Shown here one piece after another: positions 1 through 8,659 of a stretch of DNA of 64,000 nucleotides. Numbering within the stretch: position 1 is the first letter of the stretch; the number at the start of each line of letters is the position of its first letter. The translations under genes were made by a program, and so were the position numbers. The notes beneath the pieces are model-generated. The model saw only the letters and a program-made list of their open reading frames with translations. It was not told the DNA's origin and searched no databases. The DNA comes from Prevotellaceae bacterium. GTDB lineage: Bacteria; Bacteroidota; Bacteroidia; Bacteroidales; Paludibacteraceae. Where the stretch lies: NCBI GenBank assembly GCA_031271465.1, contig JAISVR010000010.1, positions 1 through 64,000 of the forward strand. Reading direction: 5' to 3'.

Positions 1-567
1 GTTGATAACGGACAAGAATGGTTGAAACCACTTTTGGATTTACGGAAAAGTATGTTTGACGAGCGTAATGTTTCAGAAAACAGAGAGGAAACAAGGCGAA
101 ACGGACAAAAAGCAGTAACTGCAGACGGACATAATCAAGGAAATTATACAATAGAGTATAGAATAAAGCTTTTAAAACAAATTTTAACGGCACAAAAAGA
201 GATTCAAAAACATTATCCGAACATAGAGCTGATAAAAAACTCAGAACTTATTGCAATTCAGGTAATTTGGCGTAGAGATTTGGCTATTCCAAACAAGCAA
301 TACAAGGCAATCATAGATTATGAGACTGTTTCGGAAATTTACAATAAAATTTATCATAAAGAATTAGATATGAAAAATTTAGATGAGAAATTGCAAAAAG
401 AAATTGATTTGTTAAAATCAGTTTGCAATGGCGAAAGTCAAGATTTCAGTTTGATTCAAGAACTTCTTGAATTACAAAAGCAAAAAGCACTTTTGAATCG
501 TAAGAGAGGTTTGAAAGACGAAATGGAACAAGTCATTGAAAAATATCTTAAAAAAGAATCGGCATAA
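1..567 (+). CDS. dndC: DndC, C-terminal part (gene enters from outside the window)
   Basis: The frame is open from base 1, so the start and the PAPS-reductase-like catalytic core lie upstream of the window. The visible 188 residues begin VDNGQEWLKPLLDLRK, and the NGQEW(L/M)xPLL stretch, followed by an arginine-rich RREETRRNG-type segment, is the pattern I know from the C-terminal half of DndC. DndC is the ATP pyrophosphatase-fold, iron-sulfur enzyme that, with the cysteine desulfurase (DndA or IscS) and DndD/DndE, puts sulfur into the DNA backbone as phosphorothioate. The end is a helical, lysine/glutamate-rich tail. The stop codon overlaps the start of dndD, as expected for one operon. Identity rests on C-terminal pattern plus the unambiguous dndD downstream. 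Confidence 0.85.
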   Translation, partial: VDNGQEWLKPLLDLRKSMFDERNVSENREETRRNGQKAVTADGHNQGNYTIEYRIKLLKQILTAQKEIQKHYPNIELIKNSELIAIQVIWRRDLAIPNKQYKAIIDYETVSEIYNKIYHKELDMKNLDEKLQKEIDLLKSVCNGESQDFSLIQELLELQKQKALLNRKRGLKDEMEQVIEKYLKKESA

Positions 568-2681
568 TGTATATCAAGGAAATAGAACTCAATAATTTCA
601 GAATTTACAAAGGCGTAAATCGAATTTCGTTGATGCCCAAAGACGAAAAAAACATTGTTATTGTCAGCGGGCAAAACGGCTTTGGAAAAACAACTTTTCT
701 GATGTCGCTTGTTTGGTGCTTGTACGGCAAAAATATGGAACAAGTTGATGCGATGTACAAAAAAGAAATTGACGACAAAGGCAATTATACTAAATATATC
801 GCCGACAGTATGAATCGCAAAGCTGTCGAAGAAGGTGAAACAGAATTTTCAGTGAAAATTGCTTTTTCGGGCGTTAATGTACAAAATGTTTTATGCGATG
901 TAGTTGTAAAGCGTAGTTACAATATAATTACAGGCACTTCCGACAAAATCGAAGTTTTGATAAGCGAACAACCGCAAGAACTTATTGAAAATTTATCACA
1001 AGACAATCAAAAAGGCGAAGAAATTTTTATCCGAGATTTTATTTTGCCGATTGCTATTGCGAAATTTTTCTTTTTTGATGCTGAAAAAATTACTTCACTT
1101 GCGGAAATAAATCAAAAAGACCAACGCCGACAATTAAGTCAAGCATATTCAGAAGTGCTTGGCATTCAGAAATATGAAACGCTAAAAAACAATCTTGAAG
1201 ATAAATTAGATGAATACCGTAAAAAATCGGCAAAAAAGGAAGACAAGCAAAAATTGATTCAATTAGAGGCTGACATAGAAAAGGCAGAATTAGATATTGA
1301 AGACAATGAGAATAAAATAAAAGAATTAAAAGAAGAAATAAATCAGAAAAAACACGAATCTGACGACATTTCATTAAAACTTGTAAAAGCAGGCGACAAA
1401 ATGAGTTTGGAAGAACTCACAAATTTACGGGAAGAAAAATCAAATTTAGAACAAAAGAAAAACATTCAACAAGAACAACTTAAAGGAATTTTTGACTTTA
1501 TTCCATTTGCGTTGGCAGGCGAAACATTGTCAAATGTTGTCGAACAGATAGAAAATGAAAGATTATTATCTGAGCAAAAATATAAACAAGACGATGTAAA
1601 AGAAAAAATTATTAAAATTCGGCAAGATATTGAATTAGAAAAACCAAACTCAAAAGTAGTATTTGATAGGATTCAAATTTGTGATTTCTATGAAAAGCAA
1701 ATTGAGAAATTGGTAAAGAAATATTTTTATTCAGATGTACAAGAAATAGATGAAAATCTAAAAATCATTCACGATTTTTCGGCAAATCAAACGAATGAAA
1801 TAAATCAACTGATTTCTTCCGTCAAAAATAATTTCAAATATCAATTTGAAAGTTTGAACAACGAGTATTCTTATATCAAAAATCAGCTAGATTCAATAAA
1901 CCGTAAAATTAGAGATGCAGAAAAGAATGCACAAGATAATCATATTGCCGATTTGAGAGATAAAAAAGAAATTTTAGACCAAAAAATCAGCGAAAAAGAA
2001 CAGGAGATAGGCTCATTAAATCAAAAAATTGATGATTTAAAAGAGGTTTTAAAAAAACACAGACAAGACCAAACAGCGATTAGAAAACAAATTGATGATT
2101 CTGCTCAATATTCAGAAAAAGAACAGAAAACAAAACAGTTAATCAAAACATTGGAAGTCTTTATCACAAAATTCAAAGGGCAAAAAAAAGAATCATTACA
2201 AGCAAAGATGCTTGATGCCTTAACTCGACTTTTACATAAAAAAGATTTTGTACAACGAGTTGATGTTGATATACTTACAAGTGAAGATATTGATATTAAT
2301 TTGTATGATAAATCCGACAAAATAATTGATAAAAGCGGACTTTCAATGGGAGAAAGACAATTATACGCTTCGGCGTTGTTAAGCTCGCTTGTTTCGGAAT
2401 CGGAAATTGATTTTCCTGTTTTCATTGATTCGCCAATGCAAAAGTTTGACAACCAGCACGCTGAAAATATTATCAAACATTTTTATCCCAATGTAGCCAA
2501 ACAGGTTGTGATTTACCCATTATTGCACAAAGAATTAACAGAAAACGAGTACAAATTATTGCAATCGAATGTTTGTAAAACATTCTTAATCAATAATACT
2601 TCGTCAGACAGTTCAGAATTTTTAGAAACTGAACCCGATGATTTTTTCTCAACATATAATCAGATTAGCAATGCAAATTAA
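567..2681 (+). CDS. dndD: DndD, SMC/Rad50-like ATPase of DNA phosphorothioation
   Basis: 704 residues. The start MYIKEIELNNFRIYKG is the classical N-terminus of SMC/RecF-type ATPases, followed by Walker A GQNGFGKTT at about residues 35-43. A long coiled-coil middle (about 220-540, rich in K/E/Q heptads) separates it from the C-terminal ABC signature LSMGERQLYASALL (near 590) and the Walker B segment VFIDSPMQ (near 620). This layout and length fit DndD, the ATPase thought to provide energy for DNA nicking or structural change during sulfur insertion. It begins on the last base of dndC's stop and runs 11 bp into dndE, so translation is probably coupled. Nothing looks truncated. Confidence 0.92.
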   Translation: MYIKEIELNNFRIYKGVNRISLMPKDEKNIVIVSGQNGFGKTTFLMSLVWCLYGKNMEQVDAMYKKEIDDKGNYTKYIADSMNRKAVEEGETEFSVKIAFSGVNVQNVLCDVVVKRSYNIITGTSDKIEVLISEQPQELIENLSQDNQKGEEIFIRDFILPIAIAKFFFFDAEKITSLAEINQKDQRRQLSQAYSEVLGIQKYETLKNNLEDKLDEYRKKSAKKEDKQKLIQLEADIEKAELDIEDNENKIKELKEEINQKKHESDDISLKLVKAGDKMSLEELTNLREEKSNLEQKKNIQQEQLKGIFDFIPFALAGETLSNVVEQIENERLLSEQKYKQDDVKEKIIKIRQDIELEKPNSKVVFDRIQICDFYEKQIEKLVKKYFYSDVQEIDENLKIIHDFSANQTNEINQLISSVKNNFKYQFESLNNEYSYIKNQLDSINRKIRDAEKNAQDNHIADLRDKKEILDQKISEKEQEIGSLNQKIDDLKEVLKKHRQDQTAIRKQIDDSAQYSEKEQKTKQLIKTLEVFITKFKGQKKESLQAKMLDALTRLLHKKDFVQRVDVDILTSEDIDINLYDKSDKIIDKSGLSMGERQLYASALLSSLVSESEIDFPVFIDSPMQKFDNQHAENIIKHFYPNVAKQVVIYPLLHKELTENEYKLLQSNVCKTFLINNTSSDSSEFLETEPDDFFSTYNQISNAN

Positions 2682-4254
2682 TATAAAAACATCAGAGAAA
2701 AGTCAGGAAATTATTCGCCGTCTTACCCCAAAACTCGGAGACCGCACTCCTGAAAATGTAATTGCAAGAATTGCATTGGCTTATTCTTTACAAAAAGGAA
2801 CTAAGTTTAATGTGTATCAAGATTTTGCCTCAACCGATTCTAAAGGAAAAGAGTACAAAGACCACATTCTTTTTGACTCTAAATTTCGGGATTTTTATAT
2901 TGCTTTGATTTGTCAGCATTACGATACATACAAAACAGACGATAATATTCCCAAATATGTAAAACTGCATATTGACAATGGTTTGGAACTTTTAGACAAA
3001 ATTTTTGACACGAGCGAATATACTTTTTTTGATTTCTTAAACGAGCATATCGAAAAAGGAACACGACATCTTGTTGATGTTGTCGCTTCAACAGAACACG
3101 TTAAAAATAACCAGCAACACATTGAAAAATCATATTTTTCAAACTTAATTAAGCTTGAAGTTGGAAAAACAATTGACACAAACGAATCTATTTATTTAAG
3201 CATCAACGATAGTACAAAATATAATAATTGCCATATTGCGGTTGCAGGAAATTCCGGCACAGGAAAAACGCAATTCGCCCTTGATTTTATTTCGCAAATC
3301 TATGAAAAATCAAACGGTCATATCAATTATATTTATTTAGATTTCAAAGGATTAAAACAAGATGATATAAAAAACTATGAAAAGTTTTTTAATGATACGA
3401 AAACCGAGTTTATAGGACTTCCGAATGAAAAAACTCATTTCCCTGTTAATCCTCTCACTTTTATTGACAATGTAAATGAGTACAACAAAAATATGGGTAT
3501 TGATAAATTTGTAGATATTGTTTGTAAATACTCAAATTTGGGAATAAAACAAAAGGGGAAGCTTCGAGAGGCTACTTCGGAAGCATTTATTGAACAACGA
3601 GGCGGAACATATCCGACAATTCAACAGATTAATGAGAAATTACAAGAAATTTACGATAAACAAGATACTTTGACGGAAATAATGAACGATTTGAGTCGTT
3701 ACAAAATCTTTTTGGAAGACCGAAAAAACGAATCAAATTTTTTTAATAAAAATCTTTATTTGTCGCTGTCAGGTGATTTGCCGACTTCGGTGCGTTTTAC
3801 CTCTTTATTTTTGATAATCAATTACATATACAATACATTTATGAATATGGACAACAGTCCAACAGAAAACAACATAAAATCATTGCGTTATGTAATTTTG
3901 ATTGATGAGGCGCATGTTTTATTCAAAGAAAAAAAGTACGAAGAAATTTTAGAAAAAATGTTACGGGAAATCCGCTCAAAAGGTGTTTCAATTGTTTTAC
4001 TGTCACAAGGAATTGAAGAATACAACCAAAAAGGATTTGATTTTTCTTCAATGTGCGAAATTGCTTTTTTACTTGACATAAAAGATAAAAATAATACAAA
4101 AGCAATGGAGAAATTTCTCGGATTATCGGGAAAAGATACAAACACAATCGCTCAAAGTATGTCAAAAATTCAAAAAGGGCAAGCGATTTCAAATATCAAA
4201 GAATTTGACAAAGCGAAGTTATTTAAGGTTAATCAATATTGGGAAAGGAAATAA
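2671..4254 (+). CDS. dndE: DndE fused to a HerA/FtsK-like ATPase
   Basis: 527 residues from the ATG at 2671, chosen because it overlaps dndD by 11 bp and gives the DndE-like start MQINIKTSEKSQEIIRRL. Residues 1 to about 115 look like DndE, the small tetrameric DNA-binding subunit, which is normally a stand-alone protein of 110-130 residues. The remaining 400 residues carry Walker A AGNSGTGKTQ (about 192-201), an acidic Walker B YVILIDEAH (about 405) and a following LREIRSKGVSIVLLSQ stretch typical of HerA/FtsK-type DNA-pumping ATPases. This fusion would place a motor directly on the modification complex. The family assignment of the ATPase half is by motif only. Confidence 0.82.
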   Translation: MQINIKTSEKSQEIIRRLTPKLGDRTPENVIARIALAYSLQKGTKFNVYQDFASTDSKGKEYKDHILFDSKFRDFYIALICQHYDTYKTDDNIPKYVKLHIDNGLELLDKIFDTSEYTFFDFLNEHIEKGTRHLVDVVASTEHVKNNQQHIEKSYFSNLIKLEVGKTIDTNESIYLSINDSTKYNNCHIAVAGNSGTGKTQFALDFISQIYEKSNGHINYIYLDFKGLKQDDIKNYEKFFNDTKTEFIGLPNEKTHFPVNPLTFIDNVNEYNKNMGIDKFVDIVCKYSNLGIKQKGKLREATSEAFIEQRGGTYPTIQQINEKLQEIYDKQDTLTEIMNDLSRYKIFLEDRKNESNFFNKNLYLSLSGDLPTSVRFTSLFLIINYIYNTFMNMDNSPTENNIKSLRYVILIDEAHVLFKEKKYEEILEKMLREIRSKGVSIVLLSQGIEEYNQKGFDFSSMCEIAFLLDIKDKNNTKAMEKFLGLSGKDTNTIAQSMSKIQKGQAISNIKEFDKAKLFKVNQYWERK

Positions 4255-4265
4255 AAAATATAATT

Positions 4266-5378
4266 ATGTCAACAAATCCTGTTTATGAAACAATAAATTA
4301 CAAGAAACTACTTCTTGACCCTTGTAATCCTCGTCTTCCAAAATCTAAGCATAATTTAGATGAAAGGGAAATTATTGACTATATGTTATTGGAAGCTGCA
4401 ACGCTTGAATTAATGCAAGCGATTGGAGAAAATGATTTTTTTAGAGGTGAACAATTATTGGTTGTTCCTGTGGAAGACAATAAATACAAAGTATTAGAAG
4501 GAAACAGACGGTTAACTTCTATAAAATTATTAAATGAGCCTGAGTTAGCTTCAGTAAAAAAGATTTCTGTAAAACAAATTTATGATGAAGCAAATTTTCG
4601 TCCGACAGAAATACCTTGTTTGGTTTTTAATAGCGAAGATGAAATAAGAAAATATTTGGGATTTAGACACATTACAGGCATAAAGCCTTGGGGACTTACA
4701 GAAAAATCACGCTATTTGTATCAGCTGTATGTAAATTTGTTTGATGGAAAGAATATAGATAATGCAAGCAAAGAACTTGCAAAAAAGATAGGAAGTCGTA
4801 GAGATTATGTTAAACGAGTTCTTGTTTCATATGAATTATATAAAATTGTTGAAGATGAAGGATTTTATAAAATAAAGGACTTAGATGATACGACTTTTTA
4901 TGTTGGATATTTAGTTGACTCTTTAAGTAAAAATAATATTGCTTCATTTTTGGATGTTAATATGTCTTCTAACAATCCCTTAGGAAATATTAACAAAACA
5001 ACTTTAAAAGAGTTGATTTTTTGGTTTTTTGAAAAAAATGACCAAAATAAAACACGAGTAAAAGGGAAAAGTAATGACTTAGAAAAGTTAAATAAAATTT
5101 TGGGAAGTTCAATAGCTTGTGAGGCATTTAGAGATGGAAAAGATTTGAATCGAGCTTTCGAATTTACGCAAGATATAGAATCTATGTTTGTTTCAAATGT
5201 ACAGAAATCACTAATATCACTGGAACAAGCAGATGCTTTGGTTCATAAAATAAGTGACTTTTATTCTGATTTAGATGATGATTTAATCCAAATTAGAAAA
5301 CTTACTTCAAAAATAAAACAAGCTAAGGACGAACAAGAAAAGAAAGGAGTATTTGGCGATGGTGGCGATGAGTTTTAA
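4266..5378 (+). CDS. ParB-like N-terminal domain protein, putative phosphorothioate-linked effector subunit
   Basis: 370 residues from the ATG at 4266; a TTG at 4239 would add nine residues inside dndE and is less likely. Residues 15-90 resemble a ParB/Srx-type nuclease or CTPase domain, with VLEGNRRLTSIKLL at about 77-90 (the ParB-like GxxRxxA/S-type loop). The rest is helical and ends in a charged segment. It lies 11 bp after dndE and its stop overlaps the next gene. ParB-like proteins are a regular component of phosphorothioate- and BREX-linked cassettes, where they may cleave or bind DNA or hydrolyse CTP; the sequence does not show which. I read it as the first gene of a four-gene effector set following dndCDE. 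Confidence 0.65.
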   Translation: MSTNPVYETINYKKLLLDPCNPRLPKSKHNLDEREIIDYMLLEAATLELMQAIGENDFFRGEQLLVVPVEDNKYKVLEGNRRLTSIKLLNEPELASVKKISVKQIYDEANFRPTEIPCLVFNSEDEIRKYLGFRHITGIKPWGLTEKSRYLYQLYVNLFDGKNIDNASKELAKKIGSRRDYVKRVLVSYELYKIVEDEGFYKIKDLDDTTFYVGYLVDSLSKNNIASFLDVNMSSNNPLGNINKTTLKELIFWFFEKNDQNKTRVKGKSNDLEKLNKILGSSIACEAFRDGKDLNRAFEFTQDIESMFVSNVQKSLISLEQADALVHKISDFYSDLDDDLIQIRKLTSKIKQAKDEQEKKGVFGDGGDEF

Positions 5379-6363
5379 TGAGAAATTAGAGAAACAATTT
5401 GAAAACTTTACAATTGAAACTCCTAATGTGTCAAATTACATAGAACATGTTTATGCTGATTTTGTAGAGTTACACGCATTGTTTTTGAAAGAAGAGGTAA
5501 CTATTGCTGATATTTCGGACAAATTACAAGATGTTAAAGATTTCAATATATTAGAAACTGAGCAATTAGATTCGGAGGAAGAAAAATTGGAAGAAATAGC
5601 CTCTTTGGAAGCAGAGCGAAATGATATTATAGCAGAACGATTTTATTCGATTTTTGAAATTTGTAAAGACAGGCAGAGTTTATATGCTAATGATGAATAT
5701 CCTTTTGTTGTTCTTGATAATCAGATAAGGTTAAAGGAAAATTTATCGGATAAGCAAAAGATGTATATATTATTACTTTTATGCTCAAATCTCAACTATT
5801 TCAATACGATAAAACATGAATTAACCGTAGATTTTGAGTTGTTATCATATTACACATTAACATCCTATTTACCATCAAAAGCCATTGTAAAATCTTTTGG
5901 TAAAAATTCAGGCTATAAGGGAAATGCGGTAAGTAAAATTAAAACATTAGCAAAAGAAATAGGTATTAATATAAATGAAAACAAAATTAGTTGTATTTCT
6001 CCTCAAAATGTACAGGAACGAGGATGTGATTTAATCGCTTGGATTCCTTTTACAGATAAAATACCAAATATGCTTATAGTCCTTAGTCAATGTGCATGTG
6101 GGAAAAATTGGGACACAAAACAATCTGATACTGAGTTTTTTAAAGGGTATTTTTATTTTGAAAAAAGTCCTCTTCATATTATGTTTATCCCATGTGCAAT
6201 TTCAAATATGGGAGAAAAATTCTTTCAACATGATAGAATTCTTGACCATATTTTTTTTGATAGGAAAAGAATTTTAGAACAATTTGAAGAAATTAATTTC
6301 TTTGCTCGACTAAAATCATTTCCTGCCATAGAAAAAAGTATTTCAGATAGAATATTGGTTTAA
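5359..6363 (+). CDS. Uncharacterised protein with possible nuclease-like C-terminal half, in dnd-linked operon
   Basis: 334 residues from the ATG at 5359; another ATG at 5368 is equally possible. I do not recognise a named family. The N-terminal third is acidic and helical. The C-terminal half contains GCDLIAWIPF, then LIVLSQCACGKNW about 15 residues later: an aspartate, a beta strand and a Q-x-(A/C) motif, which is reminiscent of the core of some PD-(D/E)XK-fold proteins with a glutamine variant. It overlaps the ParB-like gene by 20 bp and is followed 4 bp later by an Mrr-type endonuclease gene, so it almost certainly belongs to the same complex. Nuclease activity is a guess from the strand-and-motif pattern. 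Confidence 0.55.
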   Translation: MVAMSFNEKLEKQFENFTIETPNVSNYIEHVYADFVELHALFLKEEVTIADISDKLQDVKDFNILETEQLDSEEEKLEEIASLEAERNDIIAERFYSIFEICKDRQSLYANDEYPFVVLDNQIRLKENLSDKQKMYILLLLCSNLNYFNTIKHELTVDFELLSYYTLTSYLPSKAIVKSFGKNSGYKGNAVSKIKTLAKEIGININENKISCISPQNVQERGCDLIAWIPFTDKIPNMLIVLSQCACGKNWDTKQSDTEFFKGYFYFEKSPLHIMFIPCAISNMGEKFFQHDRILDHIFFDRKRILEQFEEINFFARLKSFPAIEKSISDRILV

Positions 6364-6367
6364 TATT

Positions 6368-7177
6368 ATGAAACAGCGAACAATCATAGAGGCAATATCT
6401 AAAGTATTAAAGGATAAAGGGAAACCATTATCTATAAAGGACATTTATGACCAAATAATAGATAAGAGTTACTATAAATTTAAGGCTCAAAATCCATATA
6501 GCGTTGTTCGTGTTGAAGTTAGGAGACATTGCGTAGGAGTGGATATTCCTTCTGCTTCTCGAAAGAAATATTTTCAAATTCATAAAGACGGTACATATAG
6601 TCTATTATCTTCCTCTAAAGACTTGCCAAATACAACAAAACAACTAAAAGAAACTGAGACTGACGAAAATAAACAAATTGTAAAGCTGAAAGAAATACAC
6701 CTTCAATGTACTAATTCCTTTAAAAGAAAACTCTTAAATCAATTAAAAGAAATTGAACCTGATACATTTGAGTTATTTTGTAAAAAACTATTGAAAGTAT
6801 ATGGGTTCAAAGATTTAAAAGTAACTCGCCCTAAAAGAGACGGAGGTATTGATGGATATGGAAAATTGAAAGTCGGTATTTCTTATCTTAATGTTGCAGT
6901 CCAATGTAAGAGATGGAAAAATGCTACTGTTGGAAGAACTGAAATAGACAAATTCAGAGGTGCAATTCAAGGAGACTATGAACAAGGAATATTTCTTACA
7001 ACTTCACAATTTTCTAAAGAAGCATTAAATGCAACAACAAAGAAAGGTGCTGTCCCAATTATTCTTATCGATGGGATGATGATAGTTGATATTATGATTG
7101 AAAAGAAATTCGGAATAGAGATTGAGGAAATACCTATTTATATCAATGCATTGGATGTAATACTTGGTGATGATTAA
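6368..7177 (+). CDS. HARE-HTH / Mrr-type restriction endonuclease
   Basis: 269 residues. Residues 1-80 form a winged-helix region starting MKQRTIIEAISKVLKDKGKP, matching the HARE-HTH type found on restriction enzymes and chromatin proteins. After a linker, residues 120-245 are an Mrr catalytic domain: FELFCKKLLKVYGF, then RDGGIDGYG (about 157-165, metal-binding aspartate) and AVQCKRW (about 177-183, Q-x-K catalytic motif), then FRGAIQGDYEQGIFLTT. All the expected catalytic residues are present. Mrr domains typically cut modified DNA, but in phosphorothioate systems the protein must spare or sense self DNA. Its place after dndCDE, with the ParB-like and BrxL-like genes, supports a role in restriction of unmodified phage DNA. 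Confidence 0.85.
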   Translation: MKQRTIIEAISKVLKDKGKPLSIKDIYDQIIDKSYYKFKAQNPYSVVRVEVRRHCVGVDIPSASRKKYFQIHKDGTYSLLSSSKDLPNTTKQLKETETDENKQIVKLKEIHLQCTNSFKRKLLNQLKEIEPDTFELFCKKLLKVYGFKDLKVTRPKRDGGIDGYGKLKVGISYLNVAVQCKRWKNATVGRTEIDKFRGAIQGDYEQGIFLTTSQFSKEALNATTKKGAVPIILIDGMMIVDIMIEKKFGIEIEEIPIYINALDVILGDD

Positions 7178-7198
7178 CTTAAAATAAACAGCAAAAAT

Positions 7199-8659
7199 AT
7201 GAACAATATCGGGCAAAAAATAAAACAGGTATTCCCCGACATTGCAATCTTGAAAGACCAAGATAATTACAGTGTTTTTTATGGTAGAAACTTGCCGTCT
7301 TTTGTTAAAGATTTTATTCTGAAAAGATATATTAATGAAACCGGACACGTCGATAGAGGTGCATTAACCTCATTTCTTGACACAACAATTCCACAAAAAG
7401 CAGAATCGGTAAAAGATAAACTCGGTCAAGGCGAGCAAATAACCTTGTTAACACGCTTTATCATATATATTGACCTTGTAAAAAGTATTCGTCGTTTTGC
7501 CATTCCGGATTTAGGTATTAAATTGAATGAAGGACAAATTCCTGAATATGTTTATTCGCAACATAAGGGAGATTTAGTTGACGGCGAAAAATGGGGTATC
7601 ATTAAACTTTGTTTGCTGCCGGACGAAGATGGAAAAAAATATCATGTCGAAATGGTAGATTTCAAGCCATTTAAGCCGTATAAATCTGTAGATGTTAATT
7701 ATTTACGCGAAGCTCGTAAAGCATTTACAACAGAAGAGTGGCTGGATGTGATTCTCTCTGCAATGGAATATGATGCGAATGGTTTTGAAAGTATTGCTCA
7801 GAAGTTGGAATTTTTAACACGGTTACTGATTTTTGTAGAGCCAAGATTGAATGTAATAGAATTGGCATCAAAAGGAACCGGAAAATCTTATGTATTTGGT
7901 AATTTATCAAAATATGGTTGGCTTGTTAGTGGAGGAAAAGTAACTCGTGCCAAATTGTTTTATGACAAGCAAAAGCAACAAAATGGGATTATTAAAAATC
8001 ACGATTTTACAGCATTTGACGAAATTCAAACAATCGTATTTCAAGAACCTTCCGAGCTACAGGCAGCACTTAAATCATATCTTGAAAGCGGAAAAACAAC
8101 CATAGATAACAATGAATTTTCTTCGGAATGTGGATTAATTTTAATGGGAAATATTCCACTGAATGAATATCGGCGTCCAATGTCAAATAAATACTTTAAC
8201 TCTTTACCTTTGAATTTTAGAGAATCAGCGTTATTAGATAGATTTCATTGTTTTATTGAAGGTTGGCATTTACCAAGAATTAATAAAAGTATGATTTTTA
8301 AAAGTTGGACAATCAATGTTGAATATTTTTCCGAAATTCTTCATTCTCTACGCACACAAAATCAATACTCTTTATTATTTGATGAACTCGTTGCATTTGA
8401 AAAAGACGCTGATATGCGTGATTTCAATGCTGTAAAACGCATTACAACTGCATATATGAAATTGTTGTTTCCTCACTGGATACAACTAACAGATGTAAAT
8501 TTAGATGAATTTGACCGTTATTGTTTGCAACCTGCAATTCATAGGCGCGGTATTATAAAAGAACAATGCCATAATATCGATCCTGAGTTTAAAAACAAAG
8601 ATGCCAGAGATAAAACTCAAATAATTGATATTTATGTACTTCTATTGTCAAAATGTTAG
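7199..8659 (+). CDS. BrxL-like AAA+ ATPase lacking the C-terminal Lon-protease part
   Basis: 486 residues. The N-terminal LPSFVKDFILKRYI resembles the BrxL motif VPSFVLEFLLxxYC. The ATPase core is very BrxL-like: ELASKGTGKSYVFGNLS at about 221-237 (Walker A), LVSGGKVTRAKLFYD, HDFTAFDEIQTI (Walker B), and NFRESALLDRFHCFIEGW near 345, which parallels the BrxL ALLDRFHGxIPGW segment. BrxL proteins are about 680 residues with a C-terminal Lon-like protease domain; this one stops after the ATPase lid region, so the protease-like part is absent rather than cut, because the next gene overlaps its end normally. BrxL is a DNA-binding ring ATPase of BREX defence; here it sits in a dnd-linked cassette. 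Confidence 0.78.
   Translation: MNNIGQKIKQVFPDIAILKDQDNYSVFYGRNLPSFVKDFILKRYINETGHVDRGALTSFLDTTIPQKAESVKDKLGQGEQITLLTRFIIYIDLVKSIRRFAIPDLGIKLNEGQIPEYVYSQHKGDLVDGEKWGIIKLCLLPDEDGKKYHVEMVDFKPFKPYKSVDVNYLREARKAFTTEEWLDVILSAMEYDANGFESIAQKLEFLTRLLIFVEPRLNVIELASKGTGKSYVFGNLSKYGWLVSGGKVTRAKLFYDKQKQQNGIIKNHDFTAFDEIQTIVFQEPSELQAALKSYLESGKTTIDNNEFSSECGLILMGNIPLNEYRRPMSNKYFNSLPLNFRESALLDRFHCFIEGWHLPRINKSMIFKSWTINVEYFSEILHSLRTQNQYSLLFDELVAFEKDADMRDFNAVKRITTAYMKLLFPHWIQLTDVNLDEFDRYCLQPAIHRRGIIKEQCHNIDPEFKNKDARDKTQIIDIYVLLLSKC

Noticed and set aside
1..8659. Complete BREX system because of the BrxL-like gene
   Set aside because: No brxA, brxB, brxC, pglX or pglZ is visible, and the modification genes are of the dnd type.
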